A stretch of DNA of 39,557 nucleotides from a virus, in IMG/VR virus record IMGVR_UViG_3300019776_000415, positions 1 through 39,557 of that record; one strand, written 5' to 3'. The notes under the pieces were generated by a model that made no database searches, was not told where the DNA came from, and worked only from the letters and a program-made list of their open reading frames with translations. Shown here piece by piece: positions 1-5,966 of this stretch. A program made the position numbers and the translations under genes. Within the stretch, counting starts at the first letter, position 1. Every line of letters starts with the position of its first letter.

Positions 1-591
1 CGCCCGGTGGCAGTGCTGTTTGCGCGGACAGACAGCGTTTACAAGACGCTGCCGGGCTGCGAGGTGTACGACATGGAGCGCGACGCGCGAACCTATGACG
101 GCCCGCATCCGGTGGTGGCTCACCCGCCGTGCAGAAGCTGGGGCAGGCTGCGCGCGTTCGCAAAGCCGCGCGCCGATGAGCGAAACCTCGCGCGCCTGGC
201 CGTAGCGCTGGTGCGAGAACTCGGAGGCGTGCTTGAGCACCCGGCGGGCTCGACGCTCTGGCCAGCGCAGACGCTGCCGAAGCCTGGTCAGCGCGACCAG
301 TGGGGCGGTTGGACACTGGCCGCGCCTCAGAAGTGGTGGGGCCACCGAGCCGAGAAGGCGACATGGTTCTACATCGTCGGCGTTGAACCGAACGAGCTGC
401 CGGCGCTGCCGCTTGTGCTGGGGCAGGCTGAGGGCCGCATTCGCCTCGACATGCGCCGCGCTGACGGAACGCACATCCGGCGCGGCGACCCAGACTATGT
501 GCCGCGTCTGAGCGCTGCGGAGAACGAGCACACGCCGCCCGAACTGGCCGAGTGGCTTGTAGCCGTAGCGCGCAAGGCGCATAACACGTAG
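1..591 (+). CDS. Cassette-5 protein, PPC-motif phage protein (5' end lies at 39384/39456)
   Basis: Across the circular junction the frame is open from an ATG at 39456, which lies in an attC R' box, or from an ATG at 39384 in the attC loop; without the junction it begins at GTG 7. The protein has about 198 residues from 39456. It contains HPPCRSWGR and LEHPAGSTLWP. The PPC motif recalls motif IV of cytosine-C5 methyltransferases, but I see no SAM-binding motif, so enzymatic function is unproven. Proteins of this look are common unannotated phage genes. It is the only gene of cassette 5, and its TAG stop (589-591) abuts the closing core site. Same strand as the early operon. Confidence 0.85.
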   Translation, partial: RPVAVLFARTDSVYKTLPGCEVYDMERDARTYDGPHPVVAHPPCRSWGRLRAFAKPRADERNLARLAVALVRELGGVLEHPAGSTLWPAQTLPKPGQRDQWGGWTLAAPQKWWGHRAEKATWFYIVGVEPNELPALPLVLGQAEGRIRLDMRRADGTHIRRGDPDYVPRLSAAENEHTPPELAEWLVAVARKAHNT

Positions 592-597
592 TTATGC
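579..597 (+). other. Degenerate attC-like site F (R'' and R' only)
   Basis: GCATAAC (579-585), five bases, then GTTATGC (591-597), a perfect 7-bp inverted repeat. R'' exactly complements the R' at the 5' end of its own cassette (GTTATGC, 39453-39459), as expected for the attC of cassette 5. The L boxes and loop of a normal attC are absent, so this looks like a collapsed site or one end of an insertion. The stop codon of the upstream gene and the start codon of the downstream gene both overlap the R' box. Confidence 0.6.
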
Positions 598-938
598 CAA
601 CCGTGCAAAGTCGCCGCCGCAACCATCGCTCGAAATGGGCGCACTGCAACACGCCCGCGGCCCTGCGCCGTCGCCGTGCTGCTGCTGATGCGCGCCGCGA
701 GGCCATGGCAGCGAACTTGCCGCCTGTTCCCATAGGCCCGGAGCCGCTGACGCTATGGCAGTCCATCAGGATCGACCTGTACGTCCCGACCTCGGGCCGA
801 TGCGACCAGCACGCGGCAGTGATCGACGGCAAGCCGGTCGGCCTGCTGTCCGCCACGCAGATCGGCGTGATGGTGCGGGAGGCGATCTACAAGCGGCCGA
901 GTCTGGATGTATTGGCGGAGATGAGGCAAGAACAGTGA
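594..938 (+). CDS. Basic protein of unknown function
   Basis: A 114-residue ORF whose ATG lies inside the GTTATGC core of site F. The N-terminal 45 residues are very rich in Arg and Ala (RRRNHRSK, LRRRRAAADARR); the C-terminal half is mixed and ends in EMRQEQ. I recognise no family. Its TGA overlaps the ATG of the excisionase-like gene by one base (TGATG), so it belongs to the same transcript and is probably translationally coupled. I see no attC at its 3' end, so it is probably phage backbone rather than a sixth cassette. There is no good Shine-Dalgarno before 594; ATG 708 (MAANLPP) is an alternative start. Confidence 0.6.
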   Translation: MPTVQSRRRNHRSKWAHCNTPAALRRRRAAADARREAMAANLPPVPIGPEPLTLWQSIRIDLYVPTSGRCDQHAAVIDGKPVGLLSATQIGVMVREAIYKRPSLDVLAEMRQEQ

Positions 939-1279
939 TGTTAAAAGCGGACCAAGTAGCCGCGTCGTTGGGTGTAAGCCGTCGCATGGTCTATGACCTG
1001 CACAAAGACGGCAAGTTGCGCGGGTATCGCTTCGGCGCTGCTCTGCGCTTTGATCCTGCTGACGTTGAGGCGTACAAGAGGCTATGTCTATCCGATGGGA
1101 CGCAAGGAACAAGCGGTGGCGGTTTGAGTTCAACCGCGTCATTGAAGGTCGCCGTCACCGGGTTAGCCGACTTCTTCCGAGGGGTTGGAGTCAAGCCCAA
1201 GCTGACGCCTTCGACCGCAAGGAAGGGGCGCGACTCTATGCCGTTGCGTGTGGTATCGAGCGAAGCGACCCACTCATAG
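938..1279 (+). CDS. Excisionase-like helix-turn-helix protein (Xis/AlpA type)
   Basis: Residues 1-50 form a MerR/AlpA-type HTH_17 domain: LKADQVAASLGVSRRMVYDLHKDGKLRGYRFGAA followed by LRFDPADVEAYK. Such proteins bind att DNA and set the direction of the integrase. The position directly before int fits. The recognisable domain ends near residue 52 (base 1093), yet the frame stays open to 1279 and overlaps the integrase start by 196 bp in another frame. The last 60 residues, rich in Ser, Thr and Gly, have no recognisable fold. Start ATG 938 overlaps the previous stop. Confidence 0.75.
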   Translation: MLKADQVAASLGVSRRMVYDLHKDGKLRGYRFGAALRFDPADVEAYKRLCLSDGTQGTSGGGLSSTASLKVAVTGLADFFRGVGVKPKLTPSTARKGRDSMPLRVVSSEATHS

Positions 1280-2046
1280 ACGAAGCGGTGATGCGCTACC
1301 TGCAAGACCGCTCCGACATGAAGTCGCACAAGGCGACGGCCGAACACTTAGCCGCGATTGCATGGGCCTACGCTGGAAAGCACATGAGCCAGCTTGCGGA
1401 AGTGGCCGCATCTGTCACAAAGGCAGAACTTGCGCGGGGCATGGCGCCCGCGACGGTGCGGAACCGGCTGGCCTGCCTCAAGGCCGCATGTCGGCATGCG
1501 TGGAGGCGTCACGGACTGACAGAGGCCGACCCAACCGGGCGCATGGAACTGCCGACCGTCAGGAACGAGAAACAGGCGTACTACAGCAGAGGGGAGATGT
1601 TGAGGGCGTGCAGGCAGTGTGTGAACTGGCAGACGCAGGTGGCCGCGCGTGTAGCGTTCTACAGCGGGATGAGACTAGGGGAGTTGATGGTGGCCGAGCC
1701 AAGCGGAGATGTGATCCTGCTAGCTGACTCAAAGAACGGTGAGGCGCGAGCAATCCCGGCGCACCCGAAGATTCGTCACCTCCTGCGCTTCCTGCCGCTG
1801 CCTGGCCCGAAGATCACGATTCAGCGGGCTTGGGCAAGGGCGTGCCGTGCAGCTGGTATTGAAGGGAAGACCTTCCACGATCTGCGCCACTCGGCAGCAT
1901 CAGAGATGGTCAATGCTGGTGTGCCAGAGGCGACGATTGGCGCGGTGCTAGGCCACAGGGACCGCAGAAGCACCAAGCGCTACACGCATCTACGGCTTCC
2001 GACGCTTGCCGAGGCAGTCAAGACCATCGGGAAGAAGGCCGCATGA
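1084..2046 (+). CDS. int: Tyrosine recombinase, phage integrase
   Basis: 320 residues. The N-terminal arm-type region (MSIRWDARNKRWRFEFNRV, DFDRKE-like motif near 42-47) is typical of proteobacterial prophage integrases. A SAM-like core-binding domain covers about 60-150 and the catalytic domain 160-315. Catalytic residues seen: R197 (SGMRLGEL), K217 (DSKNGEAR), H265 and R268 (HDLRH), H291 (LGHRD) and nucleophile Y300 (KRYTHL). It should integrate and, with the upstream Xis, excise the genome at the nearby tRNA-Ser region. It lacks the extra helix domain that marks integron IntI. It is last in the rightward early operon. Confidence 0.95.
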   Translation: MSIRWDARNKRWRFEFNRVIEGRRHRVSRLLPRGWSQAQADAFDRKEGARLYAVACGIERSDPLIDEAVMRYLQDRSDMKSHKATAEHLAAIAWAYAGKHMSQLAEVAASVTKAELARGMAPATVRNRLACLKAACRHAWRRHGLTEADPTGRMELPTVRNEKQAYYSRGEMLRACRQCVNWQTQVAARVAFYSGMRLGELMVAEPSGDVILLADSKNGEARAIPAHPKIRHLLRFLPLPGPKITIQRAWARACRAAGIEGKTFHDLRHSAASEMVNAGVPEATIGAVLGHRDRRSTKRYTHLRLPTLAEAVKTIGKKAA

Positions 2047-2122
2047 ATGCTAAGATAGGCGGGCCGCATGGGTGGTGGAACACCCGTGCAGCCCTAACCA
2101 CGCAACCTGTACGAGAGGATGT

Positions 2123-2569
2123 ATGGCTGACATCAAGTTTATCCTGCGCGACGCTGGCGTTGTGTCGCGATTCTGGGCAAAAGTCTTGCCCGCTGGCGCA
2201 GATGAGTGCTGGCTTTGGAGCGACGCCCCCGACGAATACGGATACGGGCGCCTCGGAATCAAACTTGGAGACGTTCGCGCGAACGTCCGTTCTCACCGCA
2301 TCGCCGCCGCCCTCTTCCTCAAGGAATACAGCGACTCGCTGGTTGTGCGTCATAGCTGCGACAACCCGCTGTGTTGCAACCCGCGCCACTTGGCGATGGG
2401 TACCCAAGCCGAGAACATCGCAGACCGTGAGGCACGTGGGCGCGGCAACCATGCCGCAAAGCTGCCAAACCTGCTTGCCATTGCCGAAGCTAGACGGCAA
2501 AAACGTGCGCACACACAAGGAAACGAAGCGGGCAACTTGGCGGAACGGGTGGGATTCGAACCCACGTAA
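2123..2569 (+). CDS. HNH endonuclease
   Basis: 148 residues with Shine-Dalgarno GAGAGGAT ahead of ATG 2123. The HNH_3-type zinc motif is clear: CWLW (C29), RSHRIAAALF (about 57-66), then HSCDNPLCCNPRHL (H77, C79, C84, N86, H89). The following TQAENIADREARGR is also typical of this family of phage and homing-type nucleases. The last ten residues (AERVGFEPT) are read antisense through the 3' end of the tRNA-Ser gene, so the natural C-terminus may have been replaced by insertion beside the tRNA. It lies between int and the tRNA and could be a homing-type passenger. Confidence 0.85.
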   Translation: MADIKFILRDAGVVSRFWAKVLPAGADECWLWSDAPDEYGYGRLGIKLGDVRANVRSHRIAAALFLKEYSDSLVVRHSCDNPLCCNPRHLAMGTQAENIADREARGRGNHAAKLPNLLAIAEARRQKRAHTQGNEAGNLAERVGFEPT

Positions 2570-2628
2570 GTGCATGACACTTAACGGGATTTCGAGTCCC
2601 GCGCCTTCAGCCACTCGGCCACCGTTCC
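2538..2628 (-). tRNA. tRNA-Ser(CGA)
   Basis: A complete 91-nt class II tRNA on the minus strand. The acceptor GGAACGG pairs with CCGTTCC, the D arm is normal, the anticodon stem CGGGA/TCCCG carries loop CTCGAAA (anticodon CGA), there is a long variable arm, the T arm GTGGG-TTCGAAT-CCCAC is perfect, and CCA is encoded. It lies downstream of int, where lambdoid phages keep attP. A full tRNA rather than only a 3' fragment suggests the phage carries an intact replacement copy. Confidence 0.93.
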
Positions 2629-2655
2629 ATGCTGATGCGCCGGATTTCGAGTCCC
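2587..2655. repeat. 14-bp direct repeat of the tRNA-Ser anticodon arm; candidate attP core
   Basis: GGATTTCGAGTCCC occurs at 2587-2600, the anticodon stem-loop of the tRNA, and again at 2642-2655, 14 bases beyond the tRNA 5' end. Anticodon-loop sequences are a known crossover class for tyrosine integrases, so this pair is a candidate att core and its remnant. Which copy recombines cannot be told from sequence alone. Confidence 0.6.
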
Positions 2656-2684
2656 ATACGCCACCCTTGCGCGCCCCGACTTAC

Positions 2685-2714
2685 CTAGTGCGCAGCACGC
2701 GCAGAATGCACTAG
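2685..2714. promoter_or_regulatory. Inverted repeat CTAGTGC-N16-GCACTAG
   Basis: A perfect 7-bp inverted repeat with a 16-bp spacer in the non-coding stretch between tRNA-Ser and the gene at 2776. It could be a protein-binding site, for example an integrase arm or repressor site. No T-run follows, so it is not an intrinsic terminator. The function is unknown. Confidence 0.4.
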
Positions 2715-2775
2715 TTTGCGCCGGTTCTGGCAAATCCGTGCGCACACTCACCAACGATTCCGCAAAGGGGTAGAG

Positions 2776-3057
2776 ATGGACGAAGAACTTGAGGCTGCGC
2801 TAATGCGCGCAGGTCAGCAGATTGACCAGTTACAGCGCGAAAACGCGGTACTGCGTGCCGAGCGAGACCATGCCCGCGCCAGCGTTGACAACGCAGTGAA
2901 GTTGCTGACCGGAATCCATTCGTGCATGTACCCAAGCGCTGTGAAGATGGAAGACGGGCGCCTGATGGTCTTTCGGCCCGATAACCCGCACGAGTACCTG
3001 CAAGCCCTTAGCGACCGCATTCGCGCTATTCCAGACGAGTTGGCAAAGGGGGAGTGA
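2776..3057 (+). CDS. Small coiled-coil phage protein
   Basis: 93 residues starting MDEELEAALMRAGQQIDQLQRENAVLRAERDHARASVDNAVKLL, a clear coiled coil over residues 2-45, with a mixed C-terminal part. ATG 2776 has Shine-Dalgarno AAGGGG six bases upstream; the longer open frame from 2716 lacks one. It is first of four tightly overlapping plus-strand genes (2776-3843) that converge on the end of the late transcript. Small acidic genes of this kind are typical accessory early genes of lambdoid phages. Exact role unknown. Confidence 0.75.
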   Translation: MDEELEAALMRAGQQIDQLQRENAVLRAERDHARASVDNAVKLLTGIHSCMYPSAVKMEDGRLMVFRPDNPHEYLQALSDRIRAIPDELAKGE

Positions 3058-3293
3058 TGGACCGCCTTGAAATTGATTCACACAGGCATGTTTTTTGGGT
3101 CGGCGATGGAGGGTCGGGGCTTGTTCCAGACAAGAAGGGCCAGTGGGTTCGCTTAAGCGACATTGCGCCGCTGCTGGAGGACGCCGCCCGCTACCGATGG
3201 TTGCGAGAGCACACTGTTGCAACCGGACTTTCGCGCTGGATGGGAAGCAGGCAGTTTCTTGACGACGCCATAGATGCGGAGAGGGGCGTGTAA
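3057..3293 (+). CDS. Hypothetical phage protein
   Basis: 78 residues. ATG 3057 overlaps the upstream TGA (TGATG), with GGGGGAG as Shine-Dalgarno. The C-terminal part contains LLEDAARYRWLREHTVATGLSRWMGS and a final FLDDAIDAERG. The DAARYRWLR segment recurs in many small phage early proteins of unknown role. No catalytic motif or membrane segment is seen. It is co-transcribed with its neighbours. Confidence 0.75.
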   Translation: MDRLEIDSHRHVFWVGDGGSGLVPDKKGQWVRLSDIAPLLEDAARYRWLREHTVATGLSRWMGSRQFLDDAIDAERGV

Positions 3294-3547
3294 TGGACGA
3301 GCAACTCCCGCCGCTGCCGGAGTCTGAGTACCTGCTGGCGATTCCTGACCGCCCGTATGACCCAGGCTACGTGACTATTGAAGATGGCTACACCGCCGAC
3401 CAGATGCGCGCCTATGCTGCCGCAGCCGTGGCAGCAGAGAGGGAGCGATGTGCGCTGCTGGCAGAGGCAAAGATTGATCCAGAGTGGCCCAACGACGACA
3501 TGTCGCAACAGGCCGAAGGAATCGCAGCCGCAATCAGGAGCCAATGA
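3293..3547 (+). CDS. Hypothetical phage protein (EaA-like early type)
   Basis: 84 residues. ATG 3293 overlaps the upstream TAA (TAATG). It contains YTADQMRAYAAAAVAAERERCALLAEA, an alanine-rich amphipathic helix shared by many accessory early proteins of lambdoid phages, and ends in QQAEGIAAAIRSQ. It probably works by protein contact; no enzymatic motif is visible. Confidence 0.72.
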   Translation: MDEQLPPLPESEYLLAIPDRPYDPGYVTIEDGYTADQMRAYAAAAVAAERERCALLAEAKIDPEWPNDDMSQQAEGIAAAIRSQ

Positions 3548-3843
3548 TGGACATTGAGAAGCTAGCGCGAGAGGCGGGGTTTACTCGTCTGCGTGACGGC
3601 CTGCGCGACGATGGCGAGCCTTCGGACTACTGGGACTGCTGGCCCGAGCAGCTAGAACGCTTCGCCGCTCTAGTAGTGGAAGAGTGTGCGAGGGTGTGTG
3701 AGGAAATGCGGGCGCATGAGTCGGCAGCAGCCGCGCACCATGCAGGCAGCTTCCATGCGGCGTTTGAACATCACACGAAGCGTCACGCTGTCTTCTGCGA
3801 GGCGCGAGACGCCATCCGGTCGCTTATCACCCAGAAGCGATGA
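3544..3843 (+). CDS. Hypothetical phage protein (EaA-like early type)
   Basis: 99 residues. ATG 3544 overlaps the previous TGA as ATGA. It begins MMDIEKLAREAGF and has FAALVVEECARVCEEM followed by a His-rich HESAAAAHHAGSFHAAFEHHTKRH segment and EARDAIRSL, a pattern common in small prophage early proteins. The His cluster (about residues 59-80) might bind metal, but this is not demonstrable. It ends 22 bp before the convergent metallophosphoesterase gene. Confidence 0.75.
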   Translation: MMDIEKLAREAGFTRLRDGLRDDGEPSDYWDCWPEQLERFAALVVEECARVCEEMRAHESAAAAHHAGSFHAAFEHHTKRHAVFCEARDAIRSLITQKR

Positions 3844-3864
3844 ATGGACGCAACGTCCTAGCGG

Positions 3865-4902
3865 CTATTTCTTGCGCTTCCACTTGAGGTAGTCCACGCC
3901 CTCTTCCGGGGTCCAGAACACCTGAATCAGCCCCGGGTCTGTGTCTGCCCTGCTTGGGTCGATCACGGTCAGCGCACAGGGGCTCAACTGCTGGTCACGG
4001 AAGCCTCTCTCCTTGGCGTAGCGGTCATACAGCTTGTATGAGCCAATCTGGAGGGCATGACACACCCGGCCGGTGTCTGGGTCTTTGACGACACCATAGC
4101 CTGACTTGTGACGGTGTCCCGCGACTGCCAAGTGATCCCGCGTCCCGAACTGAAGCGCCTTCATGACGCCGTGAGCCGGGTTGAACTGGCTGTGTCCTGA
4201 GTGGTCGTGGCGGGCGTTGACCACCACCTTCCGGCCGTTCGGGAACGTGATCGCTATGCGCGCCTCGCTGGGCCGGTGGATGTGCGTCTGACCGCGAGCA
4301 ATCCAGTTCAGCGGATCACCGGCTCCAGACCATCCATCGTGATTCCCGCCGATGACGTAGAGCCACTGGCAGCGCTTCACGAACCACTCTGCGAGCATCC
4401 ATGCCTGCTTAGCGGAGGTTGACTGCTCGGCGTAGAGCTTGGCTAGTCGGCCAGTCCAGTTGTTCGTGGTGTCGCCGATGTTCGCGGCAAACAGGCCCTC
4501 GGTCTTGCGGACTAGATCGGTGTGCCGCTCCAGCGCCTCGATGTCGGTGCCGTCATCGTCTACGTGAGGGTCACCGAAGTGGAGGATGCCGATGGGGCCA
4601 TCTAGCTTCACCTTTGCGGTGATGAGCTTGGAGGCTTCCTCGTGTACCTGCTTGCGCTTGAACTGGCGCTTTCGGTACTCGATCAGGTCGTCGATGTCAT
4701 CAACGTCTGGAACGTCGGAGACGATGACAGGATCGGGCTTGAGGCTATCGAAATCTCGCACCCACTCACGGAGTGTCGGGCGGGGAACGCCGATGATTCG
4801 CGCCGCCTCGACCATTGATAGGCGCGGGTTCTCTTCTAGAAGTCGGTAGTAGTGACTGACGTAGGGGGCGATTCTTTCCGGGTTGCGCGGCGGGGTCGGC
4901 AT
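3865..4902 (-). CDS. Calcineurin-like metallophosphoesterase with N-terminal HTH
   Basis: 345 residues. Residues 8-50 resemble a helix-turn-helix (MVEAARIIGVPRPTLREWVRD). The metallophosphoesterase core follows: GDPHVDDDG (D111, H113), NIGDTTNNW (D144), GGNHDGW (N187, H188, D189), ARHDHSGH (H232, H234) and AGHRHKSG (H263, H265), which is the full two-metal set. Proteins with this order are found in phages and may hydrolyse nucleic acid or nucleotide phosphodiesters. It is the last gene of the leftward late unit; its ATG overlaps the stop of the gene at 4902-5177. Confidence 0.88.
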   Translation of the reverse strand: MPTPPRNPERIAPYVSHYYRLLEENPRLSMVEAARIIGVPRPTLREWVRDFDSLKPDPVIVSDVPDVDDIDDLIEYRKRQFKRKQVHEEASKLITAKVKLDGPIGILHFGDPHVDDDGTDIEALERHTDLVRKTEGLFAANIGDTTNNWTGRLAKLYAEQSTSAKQAWMLAEWFVKRCQWLYVIGGNHDGWSGAGDPLNWIARGQTHIHRPSEARIAITFPNGRKVVVNARHDHSGHSQFNPAHGVMKALQFGTRDHLAVAGHRHKSGYGVVKDPDTGRVCHALQIGSYKLYDRYAKERGFRDQQLSPCALTVIDPSRADTDPGLIQVFWTPEEGVDYLKWKRKK

Positions 4903-5177
4903 TACTTCCTCTTCCTCGGCGCTTTGGCCGGTTCAAGCACGGTCATGGAGCGGATCATTCCTCGCGGGATTTGGTCTCTCGTGGCTACCGATTCGGGGTG
5001 CCATGCTTGGGTGAGCAAGACTCCCTCTTCGGTGGCAGAAAGAAGAAACCCCACCTGTCTGACGAGGTGGGGTTCGTATTTGTGGTCCTTGTTCTCGGCC
5101 CAAACGCCTTGATCGATGCTCTTCGCGTCCTCCCAGACGACAGCAACGATGGGCGGGGGCTCAGGCGTTCCATTCAT
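4902..5177 (-). CDS. Conserved phage protein of unknown function
   Basis: 91 residues: an acidic N-terminal part with PPPIVAVVWEDAKSIDQGVW, then VRQVGFLLSATEEGVLLTQA, IPRGMIRSMTVLEPA and a basic tail KAPRKRK. The layout (W-x-D-A, then hxxVGFLL, then IPRGMI) recalls small conserved phage proteins found near terminase or lysis genes. Bases 5047-5074 inside the gene form a strong terminator-like hairpin on this strand. It overlaps the 45-residue gene upstream by 17 bp. Confidence 0.75.
   Translation of the reverse strand: MNGTPEPPPIVAVVWEDAKSIDQGVWAENKDHKYEPHLVRQVGFLLSATEEGVLLTQAWHPESVATRDQIPRGMIRSMTVLEPAKAPRKRK
5041..5074 (-). terminator. Intrinsic-terminator-like hairpin inside a coding region
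   Basis: A perfect 10-bp inverted repeat, AACCCCACCT (5047-5056) and AGGTGGGGTT (5065-5074), with an 8-base loop, followed on the minus strand by TTTCTTTCTT. It lies in codons 35-44 of the gene at 4902-5177, so terminating here would truncate that message and reduce expression of the metallophosphoesterase downstream. Confidence 0.65.
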
Positions 5178-5298
5178 CTTTGACCCATCCCCAAGTCAAA
5201 TCAACACACTTGATCGCCGCGAGGCAGACCATGACGGCTACACCCAGCACCGAGACGATGACGATGCCGGGGATAGTGACTAGCTTGCGGAGCTTCAT
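5161..5298 (-). CDS. Small membrane protein of the lysis cassette
   Basis: A 45-residue gene, MKLRKLVTIPGIVIVSVLGV then AVMVCLAAIKCVDLTWGWVKDEWNA. Residues 8-29 form one transmembrane helix with a positive N-terminus and a mostly acidic C-terminus. Its ATG overlaps the Rz stop as ATGA and its end overlaps the next gene, so it fits exactly in the operon with no gap. Role unknown; it could modulate lysis or exclusion. Confidence 0.65.
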   Translation of the reverse strand: MKLRKLVTIPGIVIVSVLGVAVMVCLAAIKCVDLTWGWVKDEWNA

Positions 5299-5726
5299 TG
5301 CGTCACTCCGTAGGCTTCGTTGCACGTCGTTCCCGCTCTATGGCTGTCGTCAGCGAATTGAGCAAGGTCTTCAAGGCGTCGGAGCAACTCGGCTGACACC
5401 AGCTCGGTTTCGGAGGCTGGAGCGCTTCCTGCGGGAGCGGCGGGGCGGATGACAAGACCTGAACCCGCGACGGCGCCGCGCAGCCGCTCAGCAGCAGCAG
5501 CGAGATTGCGGCCACTCTCCCGTGCCGCATTGGACGCCGCACGGCTGCGCGCAGCGATTCGTGAAAGCTCATCGGAGTTCTCCTTGAACCGCTCTTGCGC
5601 GGCCTGCTGGTGGGCCTGCTCGCATTCCCTCCGTGCTTCGTTCCTGACTGAGTTCAGGAACAGATGCACGCCGAGCAGAACAGCCGCTGCGCCGCCGAGG
5701 GTGGCAGCGAGCCGCAGGGGGATCAC
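5295..5726 (-). CDS. Rz: Rz-like i-spanin
   Basis: 143 residues: an N-terminal signal anchor (LRLAATLGGAAAVLLGVHLFL, about 4-24), then a long alanine/arginine-rich periplasmic helix (RRECEQAHQQAAQERFKENSDELSRIAARSRAASNAARESGRNLAAAAERLRG). Spanins connect the inner and outer membranes and fuse them in the last step of lysis. The position after the endolysin and the presence of a nested lipoprotein gene in another frame are diagnostic. Confidence 0.88.
   Translation of the reverse strand: MIPLRLAATLGGAAAVLLGVHLFLNSVRNEARRECEQAHQQAAQERFKENSDELSRIAARSRAASNAARESGRNLAAAAERLRGAVAGSGLVIRPAAPAGSAPASETELVSAELLRRLEDLAQFADDSHRAGTTCNEAYGVTQ
5303..5530 (-). CDS. Rz1: Rz1-like o-spanin lipoprotein
   Basis: 75 residues from ATG 5530: MRHGRVAAISLLLLSGCAAP, a short lipoprotein signal with lipobox LLSGC (Cys17), then a Pro-rich mature part (PPLPQEALQPPKPSW). 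It is nested wholly inside Rz in another frame, the lambda-type arrangement. An upstream in-frame ATG at 5572 would spoil the signal peptide, so 5530 is chosen. Confidence 0.87.
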   Translation of the reverse strand: MRHGRVAAISLLLLSGCAAPSRVQVLSSAPPLPQEALQPPKPSWCQPSCSDALKTLLNSLTTAIERERRATKPTE

Positions 5727-5956
5727 TTGATGCCCTTGACCGCGTCGGCAGCGAGCTTGATGAGGGCGTCTTCTTCGGCTTCGCGCTTGGCGATTTCCAC
5801 CGCGTCACCATCGTCGCCCATCTTCTTGACAGCATCAGCGGCCTTGATGATCGAGCGCAGAGCGCGGGCTTTGGCGTCCTTCTGGTACTTCACCCAGCCG
5901 GCATAGCCGAAGATGGAGACAAAACCGCCAGCAGCGGCAGCAATCAGGAGGTCCAT
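5723..5956 (-). CDS. Small membrane-anchored protein of the lysis cassette
   Basis: 77 residues: MDLLIAAAAGGFVSIFGYAGWVKYQ gives one N-terminal transmembrane segment, followed by a charged amphipathic helix (KDAKARALRSIIKAADAVKKMGDDGDAVEIAKREAEEDALIKLAADAV). Start ATG 5956 has Shine-Dalgarno AAAGGA. It lies between endolysin and spanin genes, so an accessory lysis or holin-regulating role is plausible but unproven. Confidence 0.8.
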   Translation of the reverse strand: MDLLIAAAAGGFVSIFGYAGWVKYQKDAKARALRSIIKAADAVKKMGDDGDAVEIAKREAEEDALIKLAADAVKGIK

Positions 5957-5966
5957 GTGTGTCCTT

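Noticed and set aside
1-99. Considered as a biological direct terminal repeat
   Set aside because: The length equals a usual assembly k-mer and a gene frame runs through the join; P22-like phages package by headful.
1084-2046. Considered as an integron integrase for the cassette array
   Set aside because: N-terminal region and HTH partner are those of a prophage integrase, and the IntI-specific insertion between patches II and III is absent.
2043-2714. 223-codon plus-strand ORF spanning the HNH and tRNA region
   Set aside because: Out of frame with the HNH motifs and reads through the tRNA; no recognisable protein.
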